Below are positions 33,901 through 45,900 of a stretch of DNA of 64,000 nucleotides, in pieces. How positions within the stretch are numbered: position 1 is the stretch's first letter; each line of letters starts with the position of its first letter. The notes below the pieces were generated by a model. It was not told the origin of the DNA. It searched no databases and saw only the letters and a program-made list of their open reading frames with translations. The stretch comes from Solen grandis (Eukaryota > Mollusca > Bivalvia > Adapedonta > Solenidae): contig CM037781.1 in NCBI GenBank assembly GCA_021229015.1, positions 71,198,173 to 71,262,172 of the forward strand, written 5' to 3'. The translations under genes were made by a program, and so were the position numbers.

Positions 33901-36900
33901 TCTCTATATATGTCAGGGGGCCACTTGACCTACATTTAAAAAGAACAAGGGGAAAAGCATGGATACTGTAATGTGGCAGTGTCATCTATATTGGATGTAA
34001 GACCAAAAAAAATAACACGCACCCAAAAAACAACAAACAAACAAACAAGCAATAGTAACAAAATTATGATGTTTTATTCCAGTTACAGAGGTTGTCAGAC
34101 ACAGGGGAAGAGGCCATTCTCATAACGACCAGTGCGACTGATGGTTTCCATGGTTACCTGGGCACACGGAAGGGCCAGCGGTTCCTGCGAGAGGAGCAGG
34201 CCCTCTCTAGTCTAAAAGAGCAGTTTCTGAAGTACTGTGCAGGTAATAAATGCTTTGTGAGGGGAGGTGGTTCTAGATGCAAGTCATAACTGACAACAGT
34301 ACCTTTAGATTTCTCACCTATGTAACGGAAGGGCACATGGCTTAAAGGATTAAGAAAAGATTTTCATACTAGTACTATCCATGTGTGAATTGTTCATCAA
34401 AATATGATTCTTCTATTTGAATTGGAATGATTTGAGATAAGTATGTAATGAAGCAACCTGCACCTAGATCTTTTCAATATTAAGAAGATTTTGATATAAG
34501 TCACATTATTTTCTGTCCAATCACAGTAAGATAAGTTATAAACTTAAGTGTCAACTGTGCTTTGTGTTACTGCAGTATCGACTGAGGGACTGCCAGATGG
34601 GGATGGCCAGGAGGCTGAGAGTGGTGGGGACACGAGTGGTGACCAGGGGGAGACAAGTGTGGACATGCAGGCAGCAGGTGAGCTGGTGGGATGGGAGTAG
34701 ACAACTGGCTCTGTATTTACGAAAATACAAATTGATTCTAAAGTGTCATTTTAATACTCAGACTTAAACAATGCCAATTAGTATCATTAGAGATTTGAGT
34801 ATGATATCTAGATTTCAGCCTGACATCATGCTTAAGTATTTCCGAGAACCTGGGGCTTGGGGAGAATTTGAGTGGGGAAGGAGGGTAGCAAGTATAGTAG
34901 GAGTGGCAGGTAGACTGCGGATGGGATAAAGTTATACTGATACTGCCATAGAATTTCTTAACCCTTTCCCTCATAGAGGACACCATGAAAAGACCTATGC
35001 GAACAACATAAAACCAGATCAGCATGCAAGTATGCTGTTCGCTGCTCCTCAGTGATCTGGAAATGAGGATTTTGTAATTAAATTTGGTAAGGTTTAACTG
35101 TGGTTTCCTGCAGATCAGGCTTTATGTGGTACCTACTGAGTGCGTCAAAATGAGTCTATATGAGGGAAAGGGTTAACAAGATTTGATTGTGCTAATCAAC
35201 AAAGTGGAGACTCCTTTTTATGCAACAATTATAAACAGTAATCAGTAATATTAAATGTTGAAGACTGAGACATATATTGAGACATAACTTATAAAATATT
35301 GACCAGTCCAAATATACCTCCTAAACGAAATACTCCTTGGAATGGAGGCTTGAAAGTCATGTAAAGTAATAAAAAAACATATCTGTATACTGCTATCTAA
35401 AAGAACTTTAAAAAAAAAAAAACTAAAAAAAACTTGATGGAGTCAATGAAATGGCATTATTTGACACACCCTAAAACAAAGAAACACCAGCATAAAATCC
35501 CACAATCGATAGATGATATCATTCCATTGAGCATAGCTATCCAACAATGAAAAAATATCCAAAAAAAAAATAAATGAATATTATATTATAATCATACATG
35601 AATTAGAATGAAAAGATACTGAAAATTTTTCCTTGAAACAGACCTACAGGAAGCTTTATGATAACTTTTTCCGTCATGATTTATCATTTACTGTTTCCAG
35701 ATGATGTTGAGCAGGTATCTAGTTGTGGTGAGGTCAGCCTCAACGGTGAGGTCCACTCACCGAGACAAGCACAAGGGGTCCAGGGGTCAGGGTCAGAAGT
35801 CGCAGACAGGTCATCCTCATCTACATCAGGTAGATAGGGCCACATGTAATATTGTAAATAACTTAGAAGCCATTTTTAGCTCGACTATTCGTAGAATATG
35901 AGAGCTATTGTAGTCACCCTGGCGTCGGCGTTGGCGTTGCAGCTTTTGGTTAAAGTTTTGCGTGCAAGTTACTATCAACCTTATATCTCAATAACCATTT
36001 ATGGTATTGACTTGAAAGTATATCTCAATAACCATTTATGGTATTGACTTGAAAGTTTATAAATATGTTCAGGGGCATCAGACAACCAAGGTAGATAACT
36101 CTTGACTGAATTTAATATGAATAATGGCCCCTTTTTAACTTAGAAATTTTGGTTAAAGTTTTGCATGCAATAGAATATTTTGTTCAAGTTTTGCGTGCAA
36201 GCTACTATCTAGTTTGTATCTCAATAACCATTCATGGTATTGACTTGAAAGTTCATGAATATGTTTAGGGGCATCATACAACCAAGGCAGATAACTCTTG
36301 AATATATTACAAATTATGGCCCCTTTTTAACTTAGAAATTTTGGTTAAAGTTTTGCATACAAGATACTCTCATGCTTATATCTCAGTATCAAGCATGCCA
36401 TTAATTTGAAACATCTTTAATACGTTAAGGGGTATCATACTTTATGGTAGAAACTTTTGATGGATATATTCAAGTTATGGCCCCTTTTTTAACTTAGAAA
36501 TTTTGGTTAAAGTTTTGCATGCAAGGTACTTTCATGCTAATATCTCAGTATCCAGGTATGGGATTGATTTGAGACATCTTTAATACATTTAGGGGTATCA
36601 TACTTTTATGGTAGACAACTTTTGATGGAATATATTACAAGTTATGGCCCCTTTTTTAACTTAGAAATTTTGGTTAAAGTTTTGCATGCAAGGTACTTTC
36701 ATGCTTATATCTCAGAGTCCAGGCATGGAATTGATTTGAAACATCTTTAATATGTTTAGGGGTATCATACTATAAAGGAAGATAACACTTGATGGAATAA
36801 ATTAAAAATTATGACCCCCTTTTAACTTAGAATTATGGTCAAATTTTTGCATTCAAGCTACTATCCAGCTTAAGTTAAGGTGTGTGTTCAAGGGCATCAG

Positions 36901-39900
36901 AAAACAGGAGGATAACTTTTGGACTGATGCAAATTATGGCCCTTTTCTAACTTGGATTTTTTGTTTAAGTTTTGCATGCACAGTGTTATTGTGCTTATGT
37001 CTCAGTAACTAGGCATGGGATTGATTTTAGACATCATAAATATATTAAGGGGTATCAGACTATCAAGGTATATCATTTTTTACTATTACTATGAAGGGCA
37101 AGAATTTAAATAGATTTCATTTGATTTACCAACAAGCATTTTGAATAGTCGAGCGTGCTGTCCTCTGACAGCTCTTGTTGTTCTATAGGTGCTGTAAAAG
37201 AAAACTGGTAAATCTTCACTTCCAGTCAGTATATCTCAGGCTTCACGGTGGATGCATATCCAGATGCATGGCTTCATGTAGGTGCAACAGTTACCTCCCA
37301 TGATGTTGACACATGTGTGATTAGTTCTAGTGGCCGAGTGATTTGGGCATCTGCCCTGAATCTGAAAGGTTTTTGGGTTTGATTCCTGGTCATGACATTA
37401 CAAAATCTTAAAAAATGGTACTGGTTTTTATCTCTTGGTGCTCAACGTGAAAGTGTAGTTCCGGGACTGGTTTGCTCAGTGTCAGGATAATGTGACTTGG
37501 TGTGGTATCATGTCACTTGTCTACAGCGTGATACTGAAGTGAAGCAACACTTAATCTGTTATAGACAAAAAGTCCCATATTGACTGAAATAAGTACTGTA
37601 AAAACTATATGTAATGCAACTATAGTCAAGTGGTTTTGATTTGGAGGTGGTAGGGATATTAGGTTCAGCAACAGAAAGGGAAGGTGGTATTAATATTGAG
37701 GGGGCAAGGGGTCCTAAAATGGTGGTCCTAATAGGGAGGTAGTGCTAATAAGAGGAGGTCTTTATATACAAAAAATTAAAAGAAAACTTAATATCTGTTT
37801 AGAACTTTAGACGTTTAGTAAATAATGCCATAGACGGCAACAAATTTTACTGAAAAAAAGAGCAAAAGGTAATTCTATGATGATAGCGATGTCATGATAC
37901 ATAATTTATTATCGCTGATATCATCTTTAACAACTTATTGTCGTCAATTGTGATAATTGGCTGACCACTAATATTGACCCATACCTCATATACCCTCAAT
38001 TAGTCACATTGGTAACAGAGCAGACCCAGATCAGACAACATCTGGAATCAGCCCCTTCCAGGTGCTGTTTGGTCAAGGTCTCCTCTGTTTGCTCATACAT
38101 TATTGTACAGTCTGTGTGGCAAAGAAAATCTGTTCATGAGATAAAGTGTTAATTTTAAAATATTGGAATGTATGTGATCAGGCCAAAATTGTTTATTTCC
38201 ACCCCTGGTTTTGCCCCAATCTATGTCATGCTTCTCTTGCCCACTTCAGGTCAGTCTGAAAAGGCNNNNNNNNNNNNNNNNNNNNNNNNNNNNNNNNNNN
38301 NNNNNNNNNNNNNNNNNNNNNNNNNNNNNNNNNNNNNNNNNNNNNNNNNNNNNNNNNNNNNNNNNAGCCCAAGGGATGAAGTTGACCCCCAGTCTGCCAC
38401 GGTCAGCGGAAATGAAAAATGTTGGAATGGCCAGTATAGAAGGTTTGTATATAATGTCTTTCTACAATGTTTTATACCTAGTTGCACACATTATGTTAAT
38501 ATTTTAAGAGAACAGCTCCTTGGGGAATGGTCTCAAAAAATGAAAGAAAGTGAACATTATCTTTTTGAGGTAAAAGGTTAATTAATGGCATGCTGGAAAT
38601 TCTTTTTTTTGTTGTGTGATTATTAAAGAACCTTAAAGGTCTAATGCACATTAATTATTTAGGCGTAAAACTAAATGTATGTTCTCACTGACTGTAGTTA
38701 TCATTGTGGAATTGATAAATAAATTGAATTTTGTTACAAAAGGTGTTTGTCATAATGAAGCTATTTTGAATGTTTTTTTGTAAAGCCTGAGATGTAATGA
38801 GGTTTGTTTATTTCAAATGTATTTTCAAAGAAATGTTTGTCTCGTTAAAATTTGATTTTTGGAACAATAAAAGAGATATTTTTCTTCATATCCATGTATT
38901 TTGAATTACCTGAAATAGTATTTGATAGTTTTTGGTATGAATCAAAAGTAAAAATTGTTTGGGTTTTTTAAGTAACACAGTGAAATGCTATGTAATTAAT
39001 CATAAATAAAGTAGAGAATCAAATATATAACAGATAAGGGCAAGTTAGAATGTTTTTATGTGAACAGAAGAAATAAAATTATTGAGATCAGAGTAAGAGA
39101 AAGGGTGTGTGTGATGGAGTGAGCGAAAATAGAGAGAAATGAAGAAGAAAATGAAAATAAATTGAGGTTAAAGAGGGAGGGAATACAAAAAGAGAGAAAG
39201 AGGTGGGGAGAGAAAATACAGGGAGACGAAGTGAGAAGAGAAAGTAAACAGAAAGAGAGGAAGGGGGTTGAAAATAGAGAGGATTTTGTACTGGAGGTGT
39301 GAAGCAATGTTTGGATCTTGGAAAAGCCCGGTGAACCAGTTGCTGTGGGATATCGACTATTAGTACTTGCTTGCCAATCTTGTGACATTGTTATCCCGAA
39401 CTTTATTTTGGACCTCGTGTCTCGTTCCAGGTAGGGGTCACATGACATCGTTGCCTGGTAACGACCACGAGCTCTCCGATTGTGACAACATTCCTGTCGA
39501 CTTTTCATGGAAAACAGAGAAAGTGAAACCCATGTACATCAGAGACTGTTCAGAGGCCATGGATGAAGGTTGTCATGGTAACAGTGAGGTAGAGGATAGT
39601 GAGCTGATGCAAAAGGAGGGGGACGATTATACCTCGCATATGAAACGTCTGCAGCGAATGCACAGTAAAAGGATGACAAATTACTTCGATGAAAGTGATC
39701 AAAACTGTTACATGAAAGGGATGCCTTTTTATGCAAATGATTTGTTCAGTGAAAAGGAAAAAGATGGGTGTAGTGCAAAACATCACAGTGCCTTCATGAA
39801 ATATTTACCATACTCAGAACGTCAGATGACAGCTGATTCCAGTGGGAACCAGCTTTCTTCCCAGGATGTTTCCATTCTGAATGTGGCGGAGAGTGGGAAT

Positions 39901-42900
39901 GGCAAAACGCTTGAGAAGACTGATGTCTTGGGATGTCACATAGCCAAAAAGTTCAAGGAATTGGACGGGGAGTTTCGCCGGTGTGTGTCGGAGTCTGCCG
40001 GAGAGATGTCGCTGATGGAGATGAAACTAACTGAGGATGACAGCACAGCACAGCTGGTGCCCAAGTACAACTGTGATAGTTTGGAAGAAGACGGGGTACC
40101 ACACATTGCTCTGAAGAACAGAATTTTAAAAAGGTTGAAAACATCAACAAGTATTGGCTCACCGGACTCTAGAAGTTCAGAGACCAGTTCTTTTGGTGGA
40201 GGAGTGCATCGGCAAAGGTCAAACAAGACATGCAGATCAACAGTGAAGTCCCCGCCATATTCTGACTCGGAGCCTATGAATCTGATACGAGAAGATTCGT
40301 ACAGAGTGGGCCTGGGAGCGCGGAGTGACAACAGTGACAGTAGTGAGATGATGGATCAGTTTAAAACCGAGTTAAAACTGGAGCGAGAGTTCACAGAGGA
40401 ATGTCTGGAGGAAGTATTGGACAGTTCAGGGAAGTTGAAGACGTCAGTGGGTGGCATTGGCTGCCCCAACACAAGTCCCATACATCTTAACTTCAGCTGT
40501 AAGGTCTGTGGACAGAACTTCAAGAACAGACAGTACCGCGACTTTCACGTAAAACTGCACAAATCTCCACACAGTTATTTCTGCACTCTGTGTTCGGCTG
40601 GGTTCGATACGGAGGAGGAATGTTTACAACACCAGAGTAATCACACAGAGCCGATATTTCAGTGTGAGAATTGTGGATACAGATGTGCTCGGGAATTCCG
40701 TATGCGGGCACACAAAGAAATCTGTGGGGAGCCAAAGAAGATCCATAAATGCCCATACTGCGAGAAACAGTTTGCGGCACAACGCTATATGCGGATCCAT
40801 ATGAAGTCACATGACACTAAAAACGTTCACACTTGCCCATATTGTCAAAATACATACCCATTGAAAAACTCATTGTTGAAACATATGAAAAAGAAGCATG
40901 CCTCGCAACAGTAGATAGCCTTTTTCTAAAATGTTTGTCATATGTAAATCAGATTTCATGTATATCTTTCCAGAGTCAGCTTCATATTCGCGAGATTTTA
41001 TCTGAATGTTTTGTTATATATGCATCTAATGCATGATGTTATTTTCTTTGTATGTTTTATGCCATTATATCTGTGTACTTCAAACGTTTTGCTTTATATG
41101 GAAAGGAAAAAAACAACAACTGCTTGAAATTTTTGGTTGTGTCTCTCTCCTCATCATCAGATAGTCCCAGGGTATACATCCAGCCTAACATAGTCAGGCC
41201 CTAGTACCGTTGATCTTACTAGTGCCAAGTAAAACTTAACCCTTTTACTGGTCTCAGTGGCCCAGTGGTTAGAGCGTCCCCCCAGGTATGGGGAGGGTGT
41301 GGGTTCAATCCCCGGCTGCGACAAACCAAAGTCATAAAAATGGTAAAGGTATAGCTCCCTTTTGTGGTGCTCTGCATATAAGGGTAGTTCCAGGACTGGT
41401 TGGCCTGGTGTCAGAATAATGTGACTGTGGTATCATGCCACATGTCTATGGTGTGATACTACAGTTAGGCAGCACTAGTTATGGGTCAACATTTTTTAGG
41501 TTTTATTGTGCAAATAAAAGATCATTAGATACTGTGTAGAACAACATACTTTGATCAAATTTGTTTGGCCAAGTTTAGTAAAACCAGGCCCAGTATGATA
41601 AGGCATTTCAGCATTTTATTTTCTAACAATTTTTATAAAAATTTTGTACATGTAAGTTTTTTAGACTTTAAATAAAAGATATATGAATTCAAAATAAGTG
41701 GTCACCATGCTCGTTTTAGAGATTAAGCTTATGGTTAAATATCAATATTTGCTAAAATATGTTGGAAAAATCATACCACTAAAAAAAATTTGAAAGATTA
41801 CACTCTAAATACACTGTACTTAAATAACATACCAAATTAATTTTTTCAGAATATTTCTACATAATTTATCATAAATATATTTATAAGTTACAGGTGAAAA
41901 TACTGTCAAACATGCATGGAAAATACACTTCAAGCAAAAAAGGTCCATGTGGTGGAACAAAATATACCGATATACAAAAACTACTAAAAATTTTATGTGT
42001 TTTTTTTTTTTTGATAAAAAAAAAAAAAATCAAAGGACAGATGCAATCTTCTGATATAAAGGCCTTCTGAAAAGGTAAAAATGTATACCTCACCACATTT
42101 GTTTTGTAACTTTTGTAAAACTGATTTTTTGTTGACATTTTAGCCAAATTTGCATTAAAACACTAAAAATGTGACTTTGGGACCCTCAACATTTGGCAAA
42201 TATACTTTTAATCATGTTTTTAATTCAGGAATTTTAAAATTTGGTGTTTCCTCTAACTTTCTACAAAAGTAACTGAGAAATTTAATTTTTTTTTCTACCA
42301 AAATTTATTTCAGTGATAACCTGCTAAACTGTCAGTATGACTTAGCACTAAGAACTCTCAGTAGAATTGGAGACAGACACACTATTGTGTACCATGTTAA
42401 CCCTTTCCCTCATAGAGGACACCATGAAAAGACCTATGCGAACAGCATAAAACCAGATCAGCCTGCGAGTAACTCGCAGGCTGATCAGGTTTTATTCTGT
42501 TCACTGCTCCTCAGTGGTCTGGAAATGAGGATTTTATAATTAAATTTGGTAAGGTTTAACTGTGGTTTTCTGCAGATCAGGCTTTATGTGGTACCTATTG
42601 AGTGCGTCAAAATGAGTCTATATGAGGGAAAGGGTTAAATAACAATATGAAAGCACACATTGGACTTGAAGCAGATTCAAGTCTGTGCAGGTTTGGCAGT
42701 GTTTTAACCCTTTTCAGGTTTTATACTGGTTGATTAAGTCATTTCCTTATTAACTGAGTACATCATATAACTCACATGAAGTGATAGCCTTATATGTGTG
42801 ATTATCCGGACCCCTCTATCCAGGTGTGAACCAGTACAATAGGTGAAACTGAATCTTATGTGGACACCTTACAGCTGCCTTTCATGGAATAGCCCAACAT

Positions 42901-45900
42901 AATGATTAACTGATATAAACCCATAGCAAAGTAGCTGTTGACCAACATGCTTGCTCAGTAACTTGAACAAAAGATTTGTGTGGTCCATGCAACCTTGACT
43001 TGCAAAAAAAGCTGATGTTAATGTTTCCTTTGGATTAGACTGACTTGACTATTTGAGTTTACCATAGCTTCTACAGTATTTCAGTCATATAGCGACGTCC
43101 AGCTAATTACAGGTGGAGGAAGACCCTGAATGCACGGAGGCATCTGGGTAGAACCACCAACCTACCGCAAGCCAGCTGGAAGGCTTCCTCACATGAAAAT
43201 CCGAATGACCCTGTCGGGATTCGAACCCACGCAGTGAGGGGCTGAGTGAGTGTTAAAGTCAGTGACTTTACCCTCTTGGCCACGGAGGCCCCTCTTTGGA
43301 TTAGAAAAAATATCAACACAAACAAATGTACCTTGAGGACGGATGCAAAACTGTTCCATTTCCTTCTATAATGCACTTAGATCAGTTTTGTGGTCAGCCT
43401 AGTAAATATGGCTGATGCCTTTAAAACGGACATTTTTCTTAGTCTTTGATAAATTAAGACTGCCTATCCATACTCTTGTATGGAAGTATGTTTTTGTAAA
43501 TGCAGTCTTGAAGGTTTGCTACCACAGTCTTGGGAGGTCAACCCTTTACTTCACACAGACACATTTTGACACATTGGCAAACCGAGCAGACCCAGATCAG
43601 ACATCTGGAAGAAACTGTCTGATCATGGCCTCTTCTGTTTGCTCATACAGTAGTGCAGCTCAGATTCTACACAGTTTGCAAACTAAAAAAAAAAATGATG
43701 TTTTACAGTTAATTAACATTCATTAAGTCATTAACTTTGTATGAATATTCATGAGATAAAGGGTTAAAACTGTAGAGTGGTTGAAATCATCAGTACTTTA
43801 TTTATAGGGTTGTTTGGACATACATATTGGACCTGGCAAGCTTAATAACATTTTCATGAACAAGTTTAGTAAAATTTGATATGAAATGACAATTCATGTC
43901 AGATTCTTTTTATCATATGACCTATACTGACAGTAAATCGTGATTATAACAAGAAACAAACAGAAACATGAATGAATGGATTGTGAAGGAATTACTATCT
44001 GAAATCTAACACCAAGAAAATAGTTTCGTATTATAACTGAAAAAAAATTGATTTTCATACATTTTTGACATCATATGAATAATGAATTAAACACATTTAA
44101 TCCAGCTGTTCGAGTTCAACATATTATGCATACTTATAGAATATACGCACGTGTGGCAGAGTGATGTAATTCGGCCTTTAAGTTATATGTAATATGTTAA
44201 ATATAAGAAAATATGTGATGGTTATAAGAAACCTGAAACAGCTGTTTAAGAAAATGTCATGTGGTGAATAGATTATATACAGTGACAGTTTGAGTTTTCT
44301 CACCACTCATGTACAAAAACAGGATGTAAATATGAAGATAAGAATTGAGGATTAGATCGATATGTACATCTCATTTATGCAACATATTTACATGTATAAT
44401 AAAATAATGATCACAGGTTAAAGAGTCTTGTATGTAGGTCAATTGAACAGCTACTCAATATTATAAAAGTTTATTTGCTTCATCAAAAATGGTCTTAATT
44501 TATACATGTAAATTAAACAGTCCCAACACTTGAACAGATCATATTTTTACTACTAGTGTGTCATGAATGAATCTAAATCTACGGATAAGGAGGGTGGTAG
44601 GTGGATGCCTGCTTCTGGTAAAGATAATCCAAGACCCTTCCTAGAGCAAAGTACAGGTCCAACCCATGAACTGTTAAGAGGGGCTAATATATGTAATATA
44701 AAGTTTTGGTTCCAAGATAATGTTGCAGAAATAAGAATGGCAGTATTTCTAGGGGTCAGAGTTCATGCAGCAGCATGTAAAGTGTCACACACAGTCATTT
44801 GGTGTCACATGGACAGATGCTTATTTTTGACGTTTGGCTCGATCAGCTTTAGATTTTTTTAAATTTCCTTGTAGTATTCTTTGCTACAAACATGTCATAT
44901 GCAGCGAAGTAAGGTTCTGAACCAGTCAAAATGATACAGTAAATCACTACACTAACATGAAGAAATAGTTGTACAAATTTGCACCTAGTAATGATTGTTT
45001 TCAGCAAAATAATTGATTCGAAAAGTTGAAGAAATGCAGAAAAAAAGAAAGATAAATTATGCATTTGCGGTAAAATAACTGACTTGAAGGGGAAAAAAGG
45101 CTTGTAGGAATTGTAGGGGTTTTTAGTTTTCCATTGCTGCTTCAGTATTTCTGTTATATTAGGATATCATGCAGATCAGGAGAAATCAGTAGAGGGTACC
45201 CTGAGTGTACAGATACACCCTGGTAGTATCGTCAACATACACAACCCAGCTGGATGGCTTCCTCATATGAAAATCTGAGTGACCATACTGGGGCTCGAAC
45301 CCACAGCAGTGAGGGGCTGAGTGATAGCAAGTATGCCAGCAACTGCAAACACTCGGCTTTGGAAATGTAAGAGAAGAAAATGAAGATGACATTGTGACTT
45401 TTTCTGAAGAATGATATTAAAAAATGTGAAGCTTTTATAAAGAAAACATTGTTTTAGTAATGAGATGTCCATGTGTGCATGTTTAGGCATGTGTTGAAAG
45501 TCATGAACTCGGCTTGATTTCTACATGCACTAAGCACAAAGTTATACTTAGGTTCTAAAGCATAGAAGGAACACATTCTATCTTTCTTGTTGTGCACAAT
45601 ATTTGAGTAACCAGCTTAGTTAACACTCCATTTCATTTGACGCATTGGCAAACAGAGCAAACACAGATCAGACAGCTCCTATCATAGCTGTCTGATCATG
45701 GTCTCCTCTGTTTGCTTAAACATTGTAGCTCAGTTTCTACACAGTCTGCAAAGCTATGAAAAATCCACTGCTTTATATATATTTAAAGTTCAGTTAATTA
45801 AGTTTCAGTTAATTAATATTCATGAAATCATAGATTTGTACATGAATAATCATGAAGTAAAGATTACCTTATTGACAATATTTATCAAGAAATGAATATT

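Larger units (their letters stand above)
28283..34082. other. Intron A of the zinc-finger gene (5.8 kb)
   Basis: Carries a truncated MITE A4, a SINE fragment near 30385-30480, a (CT)n tract and a whole hAT element (30656-33622). Apart from these it is AT-rich without recognised content. Confidence 0.6.

Noticed and set aside
39056..39508. 150-codon minus-strand frame opposite exon F
   Set aside because: Low-complexity Ser/Phe/Leu reading of a GA-rich intron end plus the antisense of exon F.
43107..43376. 89-codon minus-strand frame
   Set aside because: It is the readable strand of a family 1 SINE.
44563..44862. 99-codon plus-strand frame considered as a further alternative exon of the zinc-finger gene
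   Set aside because: No C2H2 pattern, and entering from the nearest AG in phase 1 meets a stop at once.
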